From: WTJH01 sp049889695
Lineage (GTDB): Bacteria; Bacteroidota; Bacteroidia; Flavobacteriales; Flavobacteriaceae
Assembly (NCBI GenBank): GCA_049889695.1
Contig: JBMHCX010000006.1
Location: forward strand, 248,001 to 312,000
Length of the DNA: 64,000 nucleotides
Reading direction: 5' to 3'
Below the pieces are notes generated by a model. It was not told the origin of the DNA, did no database searches, and was given only the letters and a program-made list of their open reading frames with translations. A program made the translations under genes and the position numbers. Below, piece by piece: positions 8,227 through 18,087 of this stretch (within the stretch, counting starts at the first letter, position 1; each line of letters opens with the position of its first letter).

Positions 8227-10620
8227 TTAAACCCGCTTATTCAGCCGAAAACGCCAATCATCGGGATTCTTAAAGACCTTTTCATTACTGATGTTTTCAG
8301 CTAAAGAAATTAATAGGGCAGGCAGAAGAATTAGATTGGCCAACATAGCCATCAGTAAGGTAACAGATACTAGGCCGCCCAGAGCTACCGTACCGCCAAA
8401 GTTAGAGGACATAAACACAATAAACCCAAAAAAGAGCACGATTGAAGTGTAGAACATACTTACACCTGTTTCGCGAAGTGCTTTGTAGATAGACGTTTTA
8501 ATTTTCCATCCACTGGCAATTAGTTCCTGACGATATTTTGCCAGAAAATGTATAGTGTCATCCACCGAGATCCCAAAGGCAATACTAAACACCAAGATAG
8601 TAGAAGGTTTCAACGGTATTCCGCTGTATCCCATTACTCCTGCTGTAATGACTAAGGGGAGTAAATTGGGGACTAATGAGATTAAGATCATTTTATAGGA
8701 GCGGAACATATACGCCATGATTAAGGCGATTATTCCAATGGCTAATAAGAGAGAAATCAGTAAATTTTTTATGAGGTATTTTGTGCCTTTAAGAAAAAGA
8801 AGCGACTTGCCTGTAAAGGTTACATTATAGCGCTTTTCGGGGAATATTTTTGCTGCTTGATCGCGCAATTTTGCTTCTATGGCCTCCATTCGAGGTGTTG
8901 AAATATCCTTCATAAAAGTAGTGATACGCGCATATTGTCCTGTACTGTCGACATAGTTGGTAAGTAGGCTATTGTTGGAGCCATTAGCAGTAATATAGGG
9001 GTATATAAAACTGTTTTCCTGAGCAGTAGGAAGATTAAAATATCGCGGATTACCATTGTAGTAGGCTTGCTTGGCAAACTTCACCGCATTCACCACTGAA
9101 AGAGGAGGAGATAGTTCAGGAATTTCTTCAATTTGTTCCTGCATCTTGTTCATTCTTTTTAAGCTTGCAGGCTTAAGAATGCCATTTTTGCGTTTTGCAT
9201 CAATCAGTACTTCAACGGGAACAATACCGTTAAACTCTTGGTCGTAAAATTGTATATCCTTAAAGAATTCCGATTGTTTGGGCATGTCCTCAATGAGGCT
9301 ACCCGAGATATTAATTTTGTAAATCCCGATGATTCCAAAGACAAGTCCACTCAGAGCAATCAAGAAAATATTGATCCGCTTATAGCGCACCTGGTGTTCC
9401 ATCCAATTGACGAAACTCCGAATGTTTTTGTTTTTTAGATGCCGGAGGTGTTTACTTTTGGGCGGGGGCATTAAACTATACACGATAGGAATAATCAGCA
9501 GAGAGAGTATGAATATGAACAATATATTCAGCGAGGCGATAATCCCGAACTCTTTTAATATTTTACTGTTGGTTAAAATAAAGGTTGAAAAACCAGAGGC
9601 TGTTGTTAGATTGGTCATCAAAGTAGCATTCCCGATTTTACCAATCACACGGACCAAAGACTTTGCCTGATTGCCGTGCTTGGCCACTTCTTGCTGATAT
9701 TTATTGATGAGAAAAATACAATTGGGGACGCCAATAACGATAATTAAGGGCGGGATAAGTGCCGTTAGTACGGTAATTTCATATTTAAACAGTCCCAAAG
9801 TACCCAAGGCCCACATTACTCCTACAAGCACTACCGAAAGAGCAATAAAAGTCGCTCGAAAAGATCGGAAAAATAGAAAGAAAATAAGTGCTGTTAGCAG
9901 GGTGGCTGATAGGACAAATAACCCGATTTCATCGACTATATTTTGTGCATTTAGCGTGCGAATATAGGGCATTCCAGAAACCCTTAAGTCAACGTTCATA
10001 CGTTCTTCATAGGCGTCGATCAGTGGAATTAATTCGTCAAAAACAAAGTCTTTTCGAACCGCTGTGTTCACAATGTCGGGGTCCATATAGATGACAGATC
10101 GAACTGTTTCAGTTGCAGCATTAAACAACAAGTGATCGAAAAAGGGGAGTTCTTCGAATATCTTCGTCTTAAAGGCCAAAATAGCATCTGTGGAAGCATC
10201 TTTGGTTGGGGCTTTTACAGGGGCTAGCACCAACTTTTTTGCTTGACTATCCTTTTTGAGTTCCTGTATATTGTCGATAGACAAGACCAAGCCAACTTCT
10301 GGAAAAGCATTGATCTGCTGATTGAATTCTTGCCAGGCATTTAAACGGTCGGCATTGAAAAGGTCTGGGTCGTTCAGCGCAATTGTTATGAGGTTTCCTT
10401 CGTCCCCAAACTTTTCAATAAATTTCTGGTATTGAATGTTTTCAGGATGATTGTCCGGAAGCAAATTGGCTTCCGTAAACGTAAATTGCATGTATTTCCA
10501 TTGGGTAGACCACAAGAGGGTGATCCCAATAATACCCAAAATAATCAGTAGGCGATTTCGGAGGATGGCACGCGCAAGCAGAGTCCAAAAATCAAATCCT
10601 TGCCGCTTGCCGCTTCCCAT
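8227..10620 (-). CDS. RND/MMPL family membrane transporter
   Basis: A 797-residue inner-membrane protein of the RND superfamily (MMPL/Patched-like). One N-terminal helix (about 24-42) is followed by a large periplasmic loop, a block of five helices (about 230-385), another single helix, a second periplasmic loop and a second helix block near the C-terminus. SVDDTIHFLAKYRQEL and PNCIFLINKYQQEV are the characteristic loop motifs after helix 4 of each half. Related proteins export lipids or hydrophobic compounds; the substrate is unknown. Its ATG shares one base with the frr stop (TGATG), so it is translated with pyrH-frr. Confidence 0.85.
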   Translation of the reverse strand: MGSGKRQGFDFWTLLARAILRNRLLIILGIIGITLLWSTQWKYMQFTFTEANLLPDNHPENIQYQKFIEKFGDEGNLITIALNDPDLFNADRLNAWQEFNQQINAFPEVGLVLSIDNIQELKKDSQAKKLVLAPVKAPTKDASTDAILAFKTKIFEELPFFDHLLFNAATETVRSVIYMDPDIVNTAVRKDFVFDELIPLIDAYEERMNVDLRVSGMPYIRTLNAQNIVDEIGLFVLSATLLTALIFFLFFRSFRATFIALSVVLVGVMWALGTLGLFKYEITVLTALIPPLIIVIGVPNCIFLINKYQQEVAKHGNQAKSLVRVIGKIGNATLMTNLTTASGFSTFILTNSKILKEFGIIASLNILFIFILSLLIIPIVYSLMPPPKSKHLRHLKNKNIRSFVNWMEHQVRYKRINIFLIALSGLVFGIIGIYKINISGSLIEDMPKQSEFFKDIQFYDQEFNGIVPVEVLIDAKRKNGILKPASLKRMNKMQEQIEEIPELSPPLSVVNAVKFAKQAYYNGNPRYFNLPTAQENSFIYPYITANGSNNSLLTNYVDSTGQYARITTFMKDISTPRMEAIEAKLRDQAAKIFPEKRYNVTFTGKSLLFLKGTKYLIKNLLISLLLAIGIIALIMAYMFRSYKMILISLVPNLLPLVITAGVMGYSGIPLKPSTILVFSIAFGISVDDTIHFLAKYRQELIASGWKIKTSIYKALRETGVSMFYTSIVLFFGFIVFMSSNFGGTVALGGLVSVTLLMAMLANLILLPALLISLAENISNEKVFKNPDDWRFRLNKRV

Positions 10621-11174
10621 CAGACCGTAAGGATTTCCTGCTCTTTCTGAGAGAAAAGACTGTCTATTTGCTTTACAAAACCATCTGTAAGCTCCTGAAC
10701 ATCGACTTCATAGTTTTTCTTTAAGTCTTCGGAACCTTCCGTCTTTTTGATTTCGTTATTGGCATCTTTCCGCACGTTGCGGATGCTTACTTTTGCTTCC
10801 TCGGCAGCGGCTTTAGCCATGCGGGCTAACTCTTTACGACGTTCCTCCGTTAAGGGTGGAATATTAATGATAATAGACTCGCCATTATTCATTGGATTGA
10901 ACCCTAAATTGGCGACTAGAATAGCTTTTTCAATATCCGCCAATAAGTTTTTATCGAAAGGCTGTACGGTGAGGGTTCGAGCATCTGGGCTATTGACATT
11001 CGCCACCTGATTTAAAGGGGTTTGTGCCCCGTAATATTCTACTTGAACGGAAGAGAGCATCACCGGGTTTGCCTTCCCAGCACGAATGTTTAAAAACTCC
11101 CGTTCTAAATGTTCAACCGTTTCTTGCATGGACTCTTTAGAAGTCTCCACGATGATCTCAAAAGCTTCTTCCAT
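10620..11174 (-). CDS. frr: ribosome recycling factor
   Basis: A 184-residue RRF that, with EF-G, splits the ribosome after termination. The sequence shows the usual N-terminal helix (HLEREFLNIRAGKANP), the beta domain (VQPFDKNLLADIEKAI ... NNGESIIINIPPLTEERR) and the long C-terminal helices. Length is standard. It follows pyrH by 11 bp and precedes the transporter with a one-base overlap. Confidence 0.97.
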   Translation of the reverse strand: MEEAFEIIVETSKESMQETVEHLEREFLNIRAGKANPVMLSSVQVEYYGAQTPLNQVANVNSPDARTLTVQPFDKNLLADIEKAILVANLGFNPMNNGESIIINIPPLTEERRKELARMAKAAAEEAKVSIRNVRKDANNEIKKTEGSEDLKKNYEVDVQELTDGFVKQIDSLFSQKEQEILTV

Positions 11175-11185
11175 AATTTTTTATT

Positions 11186-11893
11186 TTATAAATATACTTT
11201 CGTCCCAATATTATCCCCGTTCACAATCTTACTCAGATTTCCGGGTGTGTTGATGTCGAAGACTACAATCGGCAAGTCATTTTCCTGACTTAAAGTAAAG
11301 GCAGTAGTATCCATCACTTTTAAGCCTTTATGGATAACTTCATCGAAAGATAGTTTATCGAATTTTATAGCCGATTGGTCTTTTTCTGGGTCTGCATTGT
11401 AAATGCCGTCCACTCGAGTTCCCTTTAAGATGACTTCGGCACCAATTTCAATTGCCCGGAGTACAGCTGCTGAGTCGGTCGTAAAGAAGGGGTTTCCAGT
11501 TCCCGATCCAAAAATGACTACTCGCCCTTTTTCTAAATGCCGCGTGGCTTTTCGTTTGATGAATGGTTCTGCAATCGCTTCGATCTTAATCGCTGTTTGT
11601 AGTCGTGTCGGTACCTCATTATTTTCTAAGGCACTTTGCAAGGCGAGGCCATTGATAACTGTCGCAAGCATTCCCATATAGTCCGCTTGTACTCTGTCCA
11701 TTCCTTCGCTAGCACCAGAAACACCTCTAAAAATATTTCCACCACCAATAACAATAGCCACCTCTACTCCTTGTTCGTGGATTTCTTTGATTTGTTTTGC
11801 GTATGCATCCAGGCGGCTTGGATCAATACCATTACTGAGGTCTCCCATCAGTGCTTCACCGCTTAATTTTAGAAGGATTCGGTTGTATTTCAT
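11186..11893 (-). CDS. pyrH: UMP kinase
   Basis: A 235-residue hexameric UMP kinase of the amino-acid kinase fold that makes UDP from UMP. Visible motifs are the phosphate-binding KLSGEALMG, the glycine loop VIGGGNIFRG, GTGNPFFTTDSAA and the nucleotide-binding DGIYNADPEKD. It heads the pyrH-frr-transporter operon, and the pyrH-frr pairing is widespread in bacteria. An exact promoter box is found at 11911-11918. Confidence 0.97.
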   Translation of the reverse strand: MKYNRILLKLSGEALMGDLSNGIDPSRLDAYAKQIKEIHEQGVEVAIVIGGGNIFRGVSGASEGMDRVQADYMGMLATVINGLALQSALENNEVPTRLQTAIKIEAIAEPFIKRKATRHLEKGRVVIFGSGTGNPFFTTDSAAVLRAIEIGAEVILKGTRVDGIYNADPEKDQSAIKFDKLSFDEVIHKGLKVMDTTAFTLSQENDLPIVVFDINTPGNLSKIVNGDNIGTKVYL

Positions 11894-11910
11894 TCGAGTG
11901 TAATGTCTGG

Positions 11911-11918
11911 CAAATATA
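11911..11918 (-). promoter_or_regulatory. -7 promoter box of pyrH
   Basis: The minus strand reads TATATTTG, an exact TAnnTTTG match, 17 bp upstream of the pyrH ATG, between pyrH and the end of nadC. Confidence 0.5.
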
Positions 11919-11953
11919 TAAAATCAAGCGCTTTCATTGGAGGCATAACAGTA

Positions 11954-12826
11954 TCAAACTGCTTTTAAACTTAAATCACAAACAGGGGCAGTGTAGGTGA
12001 GTGCACCCATGGAAACAAAACTAACTCCGGTTTCTGCAATATCCACTAAATTTTCGTGAGTGATGTTTCCAGAGGCCTCTGTTGGGAAACGTCCATCGAT
12101 CCAATGAACAGCTTGCTGAAGCTCTTGAATTCCCATATTGTCGAGTAAAATACGTTTGATCCATGGAAATGCGGCTGCTTGTTGTACTTCAGCTAGGGTG
12201 CGAGTTTCCACCACAACCCCTAGGTGCTCAAGATCATTGTCCTGAAGATAGCGATGGGTCTTTTCCAGTGCAGCCATTAGACCCCCACAATAATCCGCAT
12301 GATTATCTTTTATCATCAGTTCATCATATAATCCCATTCGGTGGTTTGTTCCCCCACCAATATGGACCCCCCATTTCTCGGCCACTCGGAAATTAGGTGT
12401 TGTCTTTCGAGTATCTAAAAGACGGCAATCCGTATGAGCGATGCTTGCCGCTAATTTGCCGGTGTAGGACGCAATTCCACTCATACGTTGTAGACAGTTT
12501 AACACCAATCGTTCTGTCGCAAGTATAGACTGGGTATTGCCGGAAACCTCAAAGCCAATCAGGCCATTAATGACTTTATCTCCGTCCTGATGGCGGATGC
12601 TGATTTGGAGATCCGGATCGTAGGATTTAAAAATCTGAGTGGCCAATTCTACCCCAGCAAGTATACCGTCAAATTTTATTTTTAATTCCGCTCGCGATGA
12701 TTGATTTTTTGGAATACACGAGAGGCCGCTGTGATCTCCATTGCCGATGTCTTCTGCCAAACCATTTTCAATGAGTTTTTGAAGAGCTGTCTGGTGCTGT
12801 TTTGCAAAATTACTGGACCAAGTCAT
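11954..12826 (-). CDS. nadC: nicotinate-nucleotide pyrophosphorylase (carboxylating)
   Basis: A 290-residue quinolinate phosphoribosyltransferase, the third step of de novo NAD synthesis. Signature stretches are LDTRKTTPNFRVAEKW, VHIGGGTNHRMGLYD and MIKDNH, which hold the PRPP- and quinolinate-binding residues. The start overlaps the end of nadB by 17 bp, showing translational coupling in the order nadA-nadB-nadC. Confidence 0.96.
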   Translation of the reverse strand: MTWSSNFAKQHQTALQKLIENGLAEDIGNGDHSGLSCIPKNQSSRAELKIKFDGILAGVELATQIFKSYDPDLQISIRHQDGDKVINGLIGFEVSGNTQSILATERLVLNCLQRMSGIASYTGKLAASIAHTDCRLLDTRKTTPNFRVAEKWGVHIGGGTNHRMGLYDELMIKDNHADYCGGLMAALEKTHRYLQDNDLEHLGVVVETRTLAEVQQAAAFPWIKRILLDNMGIQELQQAVHWIDGRFPTEASGNITHENLVDIAETGVSFVSMGALTYTAPVCDLSLKAV

Positions 12827-14366
12827 GATTGTAAAATACGCCTTCGTTGACGTTTATATTTTGGGATTGTTTGATCATTAAATAGGCCACACTGACCAGG
12901 TTTCGAAGTTCACATATTTCTGCTGTCAGTTGGCTCTGCTCATAAATGTCTTTTGTCTCGTCAAAAATGAGTTTTAATACTTTTTCAGCCTTTGCTAGTT
13001 GGGCATCGGTCTTAAAAATACCGGCCTTATGCGTCATGGTTTTTTGAAGTTGTTCTTTCAATTCCGCTACCCGAGTATTTGAATGGTTGGGGATATAGCC
13101 TTCTCCCTGCCAAAGGGGTAGGGAAGTAGGGGTTGCTGCACTGGCTTTTAATGCTTCTAATTGACCTACACTAGAAAGGGCCGTACGATGGGCAAAAACC
13201 AAAGATTCTAACAGAGAGTTAGAAGCCAAGCGATTGGCGCCATGCAAACCCGTATGTGCACACTCGCCTATGGCATATAAGCTCTTGAGCTGAGATTCAC
13301 CTGCAGAATTGACCTGAACGCCACCACAGAAATAGTGAGCTGCAGGGACGATCGGAATCCAATCCTCAGGAAGACTTATCCCCATTTTCCCACAGGTTTT
13401 TTTGATGTTTGGAAATCTTTTTTCAAGTTCATCCCGATCGATTTCGCTTACGTCCAACCAAACAAATTCTTCCGTTGACTTATCGATCTCTTGTTGAATG
13501 GCTCTGGCTACGATATCCCGCGGAGCCAGTTCAGCTCTAGTGTCGTAGTAGGGCATGAATCTATCGCCGCTACTGTTGCGCAATAGACCTCCGGCCCCTC
13601 TTACGGCTTCCGTAATTAGGAAGGTTTGGCCATCTACTTTCGGATGTAAAGCGGTCGGGTGGAATTGTACATATGGAAGTCCTTGGATAAAAACTTTCGC
13701 TCTGTAAGCTGCTCCCAAGCCATCGCCAGTTGCGCTAGGCGGGTTAGTCGTATGCTGAAATAACTCTCCGGCTCCTCCTGTGGAGAGAACGGTAATTTGT
13801 GCAGCGATGGTTAAAATTTCCGCTTTTTCTTTGGCGATCACATATGCTCCATAGCATCTGCCATTTTGAGTTTTTGTGTGGTGATCGGTAATCAGATCAA
13901 CGAGAGTGTGGTTCTCTAGCAGTCGTATATTGGTAAATCCCTTTACTTTATCGATCAGGGTTTGCTGTATTTGAAGTCCGGTCTGATCTTTGTAATGAAC
14001 GATTCTTTTTTCAGAATGCCCCCCTTCTTTTGCTAGGTGAAGTTTTTCATCGTTGGTGTCAAAGGAAGTTCCCCATTGCATGAGCTCTAATAGTCGCGCC
14101 TGACCTTCTTCGACGACAAAACGAACAACTTCGGGGTCCGACTTCCCCGCTCCGGCAATCAAGGTGTCTTCAATATGCTTTTCGTGGGAGTCGTGTAAAT
14201 GATCTGTAACTACTGCGATACCTCCTTGCGCATAGCGGGTATTGGTCTCAGAGATTTCATTTTTTGAAATCAGGGTCAACTGAATATTCGGATGGTTTTC
14301 AGCCACTTTTATGGCGTAGGCCAAGCCCGATATTCCTGTTCCAATAACTAAAATATCTGTTTGCAT
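12810..14366 (-). CDS. nadB: L-aspartate oxidase
   Basis: A 518-residue FAD enzyme that oxidises aspartate to iminoaspartate, the substrate of NadA. It has the N-terminal dinucleotide fold (VIGTGISGLAYA), the SETNTRYAQGGIA motif, the substrate-domain motif GGHSEKRIVHYKDQTG, and the late FAD-binding stretch YAIGECAHTGLHGANRLASNS (about 360-380). The C-terminal domain is helical. It starts 2 bp after nadA and overlaps nadC. Confidence 0.96.
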   Translation of the reverse strand: MQTDILVIGTGISGLAYAIKVAENHPNIQLTLISKNEISETNTRYAQGGIAVVTDHLHDSHEKHIEDTLIAGAGKSDPEVVRFVVEEGQARLLELMQWGTSFDTNDEKLHLAKEGGHSEKRIVHYKDQTGLQIQQTLIDKVKGFTNIRLLENHTLVDLITDHHTKTQNGRCYGAYVIAKEKAEILTIAAQITVLSTGGAGELFQHTTNPPSATGDGLGAAYRAKVFIQGLPYVQFHPTALHPKVDGQTFLITEAVRGAGGLLRNSSGDRFMPYYDTRAELAPRDIVARAIQQEIDKSTEEFVWLDVSEIDRDELEKRFPNIKKTCGKMGISLPEDWIPIVPAAHYFCGGVQVNSAGESQLKSLYAIGECAHTGLHGANRLASNSLLESLVFAHRTALSSVGQLEALKASAATPTSLPLWQGEGYIPNHSNTRVAELKEQLQKTMTHKAGIFKTDAQLAKAEKVLKLIFDETKDIYEQSQLTAEICELRNLVSVAYLMIKQSQNINVNEGVFYNHDLVQ

Positions 14367-14368
14367 AT

Positions 14369-15361
14369 CTACCCTAAGGCCAGCATTCGATCGATCGGTT
14401 TCTTTGCCGCTTCAATTAAAGCAGCATCTAATTCGATTTGAGGAGCGTTGTGTTTCAGGCAAGCATAGAGCTTTTCCATGGTGTTGAGCTTCATAAAAGC
14501 ACATTCACTACAGGCACAGGTATCGTCTTCTACTGGGGCTGGGATAAATGTTTTATCCGGACATCTTTTTTGCATTTCGTGGAGAATCCCCGCTTCTGTA
14601 GCAATGATGTATTGATCGCTAGAATCTTCTTCTACAAATTTTAAAAGACCGGAAGTACTACCGATATAGTGAGCGATATCTAAAATGGGAGACTCACTTT
14701 CGGGGTGAGCAATAAATTTAGCTTTCGGGTATTCTTTAAAAAGTTGAACGACCTTCTCGAATGAAAAAGCTTCATGAACGATACATGAGCCTTCCCATAA
14801 AATAAGATCACGTCCAGTTTTTTTACTTAAATAACGGCCTAAGTTCTTGTCGGGAGCAAAAATGATGGGTTGGTCTTCCGGGATCGATTCGATTACGCGA
14901 ACGGCATTACTCGAAGTACACACTATATCACTCAAGGCCTTGATTTCTGCCGAGCAATTGATATAAGTCACGACTACCGCATTCGGATGTTGTGCTTTAA
15001 ACTGCGAGAATTCCGTTGGGGGACAAGAGTCCGCAAGGGAACATCCAGCCTTTAAATCCGGGAGTAATACGGTTTTGGAAGGGTTAATGATTTTGGCTGT
15101 TTCAGCCATAAAATGGACCCCAGCAAACACAATTACATCTGCTGTTACTTGTGCTGCTTGTTGGGCGAGATATAGGCTATCTCCCAAAAAGTCTGCCAAA
15201 TCCTGAATTTCTTCTTCTTGGTAATAATGGGCTAGCAGAACTGCATTACGTTCCGATTTTAGGCGTAAAATTTCTTCTTTCAAGTCCATTCCTTCTGGAA
15301 CATCAGCTTTCAGAAACCCTTGTTTTTGCAGTGTTTTTTCTTTTTGTATAAGCGTTTTCAT
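14369..15361 (-). CDS. nadA: quinolinate synthase
   Basis: A 330-residue [4Fe-4S] enzyme that condenses iminoaspartate with dihydroxyacetone phosphate to quinolinate. Candidate cluster cysteines lie in KAGCSLADSC, TYINCSAE and the C-terminal DDTCACSECAFM. LAHYYQEEEIQDLADFLGDS near the N-terminus is typical of the family. It is first in the nadABC operon; no NAD-responsive riboswitch was recognised in the short upstream gap. Confidence 0.96.
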   Translation of the reverse strand: MKTLIQKEKTLQKQGFLKADVPEGMDLKEEILRLKSERNAVLLAHYYQEEEIQDLADFLGDSLYLAQQAAQVTADVIVFAGVHFMAETAKIINPSKTVLLPDLKAGCSLADSCPPTEFSQFKAQHPNAVVVTYINCSAEIKALSDIVCTSSNAVRVIESIPEDQPIIFAPDKNLGRYLSKKTGRDLILWEGSCIVHEAFSFEKVVQLFKEYPKAKFIAHPESESPILDIAHYIGSTSGLLKFVEEDSSDQYIIATEAGILHEMQKRCPDKTFIPAPVEDDTCACSECAFMKLNTMEKLYACLKHNAPQIELDAALIEAAKKPIDRMLALG

Positions 15362-15376
15362 AGCGTCTTCGTTCTA

Positions 15377-15384
15377 CAAATTTA
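15377..15384 (-). promoter_or_regulatory. -7 promoter box of nadABC
   Basis: The minus strand reads TAAATTTG, an exact TAnnTTTG match, 15 bp upstream of the nadA ATG and within the 43-bp gap after truB. Confidence 0.45.
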
Positions 15385-15404
15385 CCACAATTCCACAAAC
15401 TCCC

Positions 15405-16091
15405 CTACGGCCGAAGCTCGAAAGCATTCTCCAGATCATAAGCGCCAATTTTTTCACGTCGGAGGCTGCTCAAGTAAGCGCCAGAATTAAGGGCTTTGCC
15501 AAAGTCATGCGCCAGGCTTCTTATGTAGGTGCCTTTGCTACAGACGACTTTAAACTCGACCTCTGGTAACTTAGGGTACACCTCAAACGAAGAAATGCGT
15601 ACTGCTCTGCTTTGAAGCTCGGTAGTTTCCCCTGCTCGAGCAAACTCATATAGCCGTTTACCCTCTTTTTTTAAAGCAGAATAGAGCGGTGGAACCTGTT
15701 GAATATCTCCTTGAAATGTAGCGGTCATTTGTTGTACAGTGTCCACCTGAATATGTTCGGTAGGGAAGTGTTTGTCGATGGCTGTTTCCATGTCATAGGA
15801 GGGGGTTGTTGCACCCAACATAAAGGTTCCTGTATAAGTTTTTTCAAGGCCCTGATATTCCTGAATCTTCTTGGTAAAGGGTCCTACGCAGATCAACAGC
15901 AAACCTGTCGCCAATGGATCGAGTGTTCCACAATGACCGACCTTTAATTTTTTCAGCCCAAACTTTTTGCGAAGCATCCAACGGACTTTATTAACGACCT
16001 GAAATGATGTCCACTCCAGAGGTTTATCGATAGCGATTAAACACCCTTGCTGAATTTGTTCTAAAGTGAAATGATCAGCTGAAAATACCAT
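15405..16091 (-). CDS. truB: tRNA pseudouridine(55) synthase
   Basis: A 228-residue TruB that makes pseudouridine 55 in the T-loop of tRNAs. The catalytic Asp is in KVGHCGTLDPLATGLLLI (about residue 58). IDKPLEWTSFQVV at the N-terminus and CSKGTYIRSLAHDFG are also family motifs. It lacks the C-terminal PUA domain of longer homologues, which is common in this phylum. It overlaps the end of uppP by 17 bp and is last in the ftsX operon. Confidence 0.95.
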   Translation of the reverse strand: MVFSADHFTLEQIQQGCLIAIDKPLEWTSFQVVNKVRWMLRKKFGLKKLKVGHCGTLDPLATGLLLICVGPFTKKIQEYQGLEKTYTGTFMLGATTPSYDMETAIDKHFPTEHIQVDTVQQMTATFQGDIQQVPPLYSALKKEGKRLYEFARAGETTELQSRAVRISSFEVYPKLPEVEFKVVCSKGTYIRSLAHDFGKALNSGAYLSSLRREKIGAYDLENAFELRP

Positions 16092-16869
16092 ACCCTATTG
16101 AAATAATTCCGACGGTTAGGCAGTAGTAAGCAAAATATTGCAATTGGCTCTTTTCTACCAAGGCAATCATCCAACGACAAGCAACAATTCCGGTGACAAA
16201 GGCACTTAAAAACCCACATGCCAAAAGTCCGGCTGAAGTATTTAATTCTAAAGAGTCGGTATCCATTAAGCTTTTCGCCATACTTCCGAAAATGAGCGGT
16301 ATAACCATCAAAAATGAAAAACGAGCAGCCGTCGCTCTGTCGATTCCCAACCCAATAGCAGTTGCTATGGTCGCTCCACTTCGCGAAACACCCGGGAGAA
16401 TGGCAAATGCTTGCATTAAACCTATATAAAAACTAGAACGGGCATTTAACGAATTCGTATGCGTGGATTTTCGATTGGCGAGTATCAACAGTCCCGCCGT
16501 AATCAGTAGCATCGTCCCGACCAACAGTAGATTTCCGTTAAAAAGGGATTCAATCGAATCCTTAAAAAAAAGCCCCACAACCGTGGCCGGAATCATGGAT
16601 ATAACGATAAAACCGGCAAATTTTATCCCTGCTTTATCTCCCTTAAAAATTTGGTGTAGAATGATTTTGATGTCTTTCCAAAAAACGACCACCGTACTGA
16701 GAGCCGTTGCCGCATGAAGAATAAGCGTTAGTAGGAGCCCTTTCGACTCTAAGGCTGTTGTAGACCCCATAAGTACTTTAGCCAACTCCAAATGTCCACT
16801 GGAAGATACAGGCAAAAATTCGGTGAGCCCTTGGACGATCCCTAAAACAATAACCTTGATATATTCCAT
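16075..16869 (-). CDS. uppP: undecaprenyl-diphosphatase
   Basis: A 264-residue integral membrane phosphatase (BacA/UppP) that recycles undecaprenyl diphosphate for cell-wall synthesis. The two catalytic motifs are visible: GLTEFLPVSSSGHLEL near the N-terminus and LPGVSRSGATIATA around residue 165. I chose ATG 16869, 2 bp after the stop of the upstream DUF3098 gene. The longer frame to 16908 would add 13 residues that overlap that gene. Confidence 0.95.
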   Translation of the reverse strand: MEYIKVIVLGIVQGLTEFLPVSSSGHLELAKVLMGSTTALESKGLLLTLILHAATALSTVVVFWKDIKIILHQIFKGDKAGIKFAGFIVISMIPATVVGLFFKDSIESLFNGNLLLVGTMLLITAGLLILANRKSTHTNSLNARSSFYIGLMQAFAILPGVSRSGATIATAIGLGIDRATAARFSFLMVIPLIFGSMAKSLMDTDSLELNTSAGLLACGFLSAFVTGIVACRWMIALVEKSQLQYFAYYCLTVGIISIGYGIFS

Positions 16870-16871
16870 GC

Positions 16872-17099
16872 CTATTTCTGTCGGGGAGCAATAATGGAAT
16901 ATGCGCAAATGCCAAAGCCAATCAATACGACAGTAGGTGCCAGTCGAATTCTTCGGAAATTAAAAATTTCTGGGTTGAAGACTTGAGGGTTGTCACTTCC
17001 CCCGCCTGACATTAAAATAAATCCGAGAGCAATGCATGCTATTCCAATCCCTAAAATAGTGTAGTTCCGCTTTTCAAATAAAAATTTCTTGGAGGCCAT
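16872..17099 (-). CDS. DUF3098 small membrane protein
   Basis: A 75-residue protein with two hydrophobic helices (about 15-30 and 52-68) separated by a short Gly/Asn loop. It matches the DUF3098 family, found in Bacteroidota between ftsX and uppP, as here (1 bp after ftsX, 2 bp before uppP). Function unknown; its place suggests a role in the cell envelope or division. Confidence 0.85.
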   Translation of the reverse strand: MASKKFLFEKRNYTILGIGIACIALGFILMSGGGSDNPQVFNPEIFNFRRIRLAPTVVLIGFGICAYSIIAPRQK

Positions 17100-17100
17100 G

Positions 17101-17979
17101 TTAATAAACTGCTTGGGTTTTAAGGTTCAAATAGCGTTGAGTTGCAAAAAAGGTACTGATGGCTGTTATTCCAAGGCCAATCAGTAAAATACTTCCACCG
17201 ATAATACCAAGGTATAGATGGTCTTGGAGCAGTTGAAGTTCGGGAAATAATTCATCTAAACGATACACGACGGCAGCTAAGGATGCCCAGGCAATAAGAA
17301 TTCCCCATACACCTAAACGAATATGTTTCCAGATAAATGGTCTTCGGATAAACGATTTGGTGGCACCCACCAATTGCATGGTTTTAATGATGAATCGTTT
17401 CGAGTAGACCGACAAGCGTATGGAGCTATTAATGAGCAGAATTGCAATGATAATAAACAGCGCACAGGTGGCTAAAACAATAGTCGTTAACCTATTGATG
17501 TTTTGGTCTAAAAGTTCTAGCAACGGCTGGTCGTAAACCACCTCGCTAATAAATGGGTACTGAAGAACCATTTGACTGGTTTCTTCCAGTAGTTCAGGAG
17601 TAACGTAAGCGGCATTAAAAAAAACATCTATAGAATTTTGCAAGGGATTATACCCCAAAAACTCCATAAAATCTTCTCCAATATCTTCAATATAGCGTTC
17701 TGCGGCATCTTCTTTAGAGACGTATTGAATAGCTTTGGTGGCTACTTTAAAGCGAAGTGTTTTTTGCAGTTGCTCAATATCTACAGTTTTAGCTTCATCC
17801 TTGATATAGATGGTTAAGGCGATTTGTTCTTTGAACTGATTCGCGATTTTTTGTGCATTCACCACAAACAACCCTAGGATACCTAAGAGGAAAAGAACTA
17901 AGCTGATACTTATCACCACAGAAAAGTAAGTGGTTTGCAAGCGTCTCTTGTTCAGTTTTTCAAAGTTAGATACAGCCAC
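17101..17979 (-). CDS. ftsX: cell division protein FtsX
   Basis: A 292-residue ABC-type permease that, with FtsE, controls peptidoglycan hydrolases at the septum. One N-terminal helix (about 20-42) is followed by a periplasmic domain of roughly 120 residues, then three C-terminal helices including a VGATKSFIRRPFIWKH coupling segment. It starts with GTG. FtsE is not encoded next to it. It heads the operon ftsX-DUF3098-uppP-truB. Confidence 0.92.
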   Translation of the reverse strand: MAVSNFEKLNKRRLQTTYFSVVISISLVLFLLGILGLFVVNAQKIANQFKEQIALTIYIKDEAKTVDIEQLQKTLRFKVATKAIQYVSKEDAAERYIEDIGEDFMEFLGYNPLQNSIDVFFNAAYVTPELLEETSQMVLQYPFISEVVYDQPLLELLDQNINRLTTIVLATCALFIIIAILLINSSIRLSVYSKRFIIKTMQLVGATKSFIRRPFIWKHIRLGVWGILIAWASLAAVVYRLDELFPELQLLQDHLYLGIIGGSILLIGLGITAISTFFATQRYLNLKTQAVY

Positions 17980-18022
17980 AGCTAGAATTTGAAGTAAAAT
18001 TAACTAACCCAAGCTTGCCTCA

Positions 18023-18030
18023 CAAATAAA
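18023..18030 (-). promoter_or_regulatory. possible -7 box for the ftsX operon
   Basis: The minus strand reads TTTATTTG (7 of 8 matches to TAnnTTTG), with a TTTG at 18047-18050 sixteen bases further upstream. The spacing is a little short, so this is tentative. Confidence 0.3.
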
Positions 18031-18087
18031 CTTTTCCAGCTGGGGACAAACCGCTATTTTTACCCCCTAATTTGAATAGCATTCATT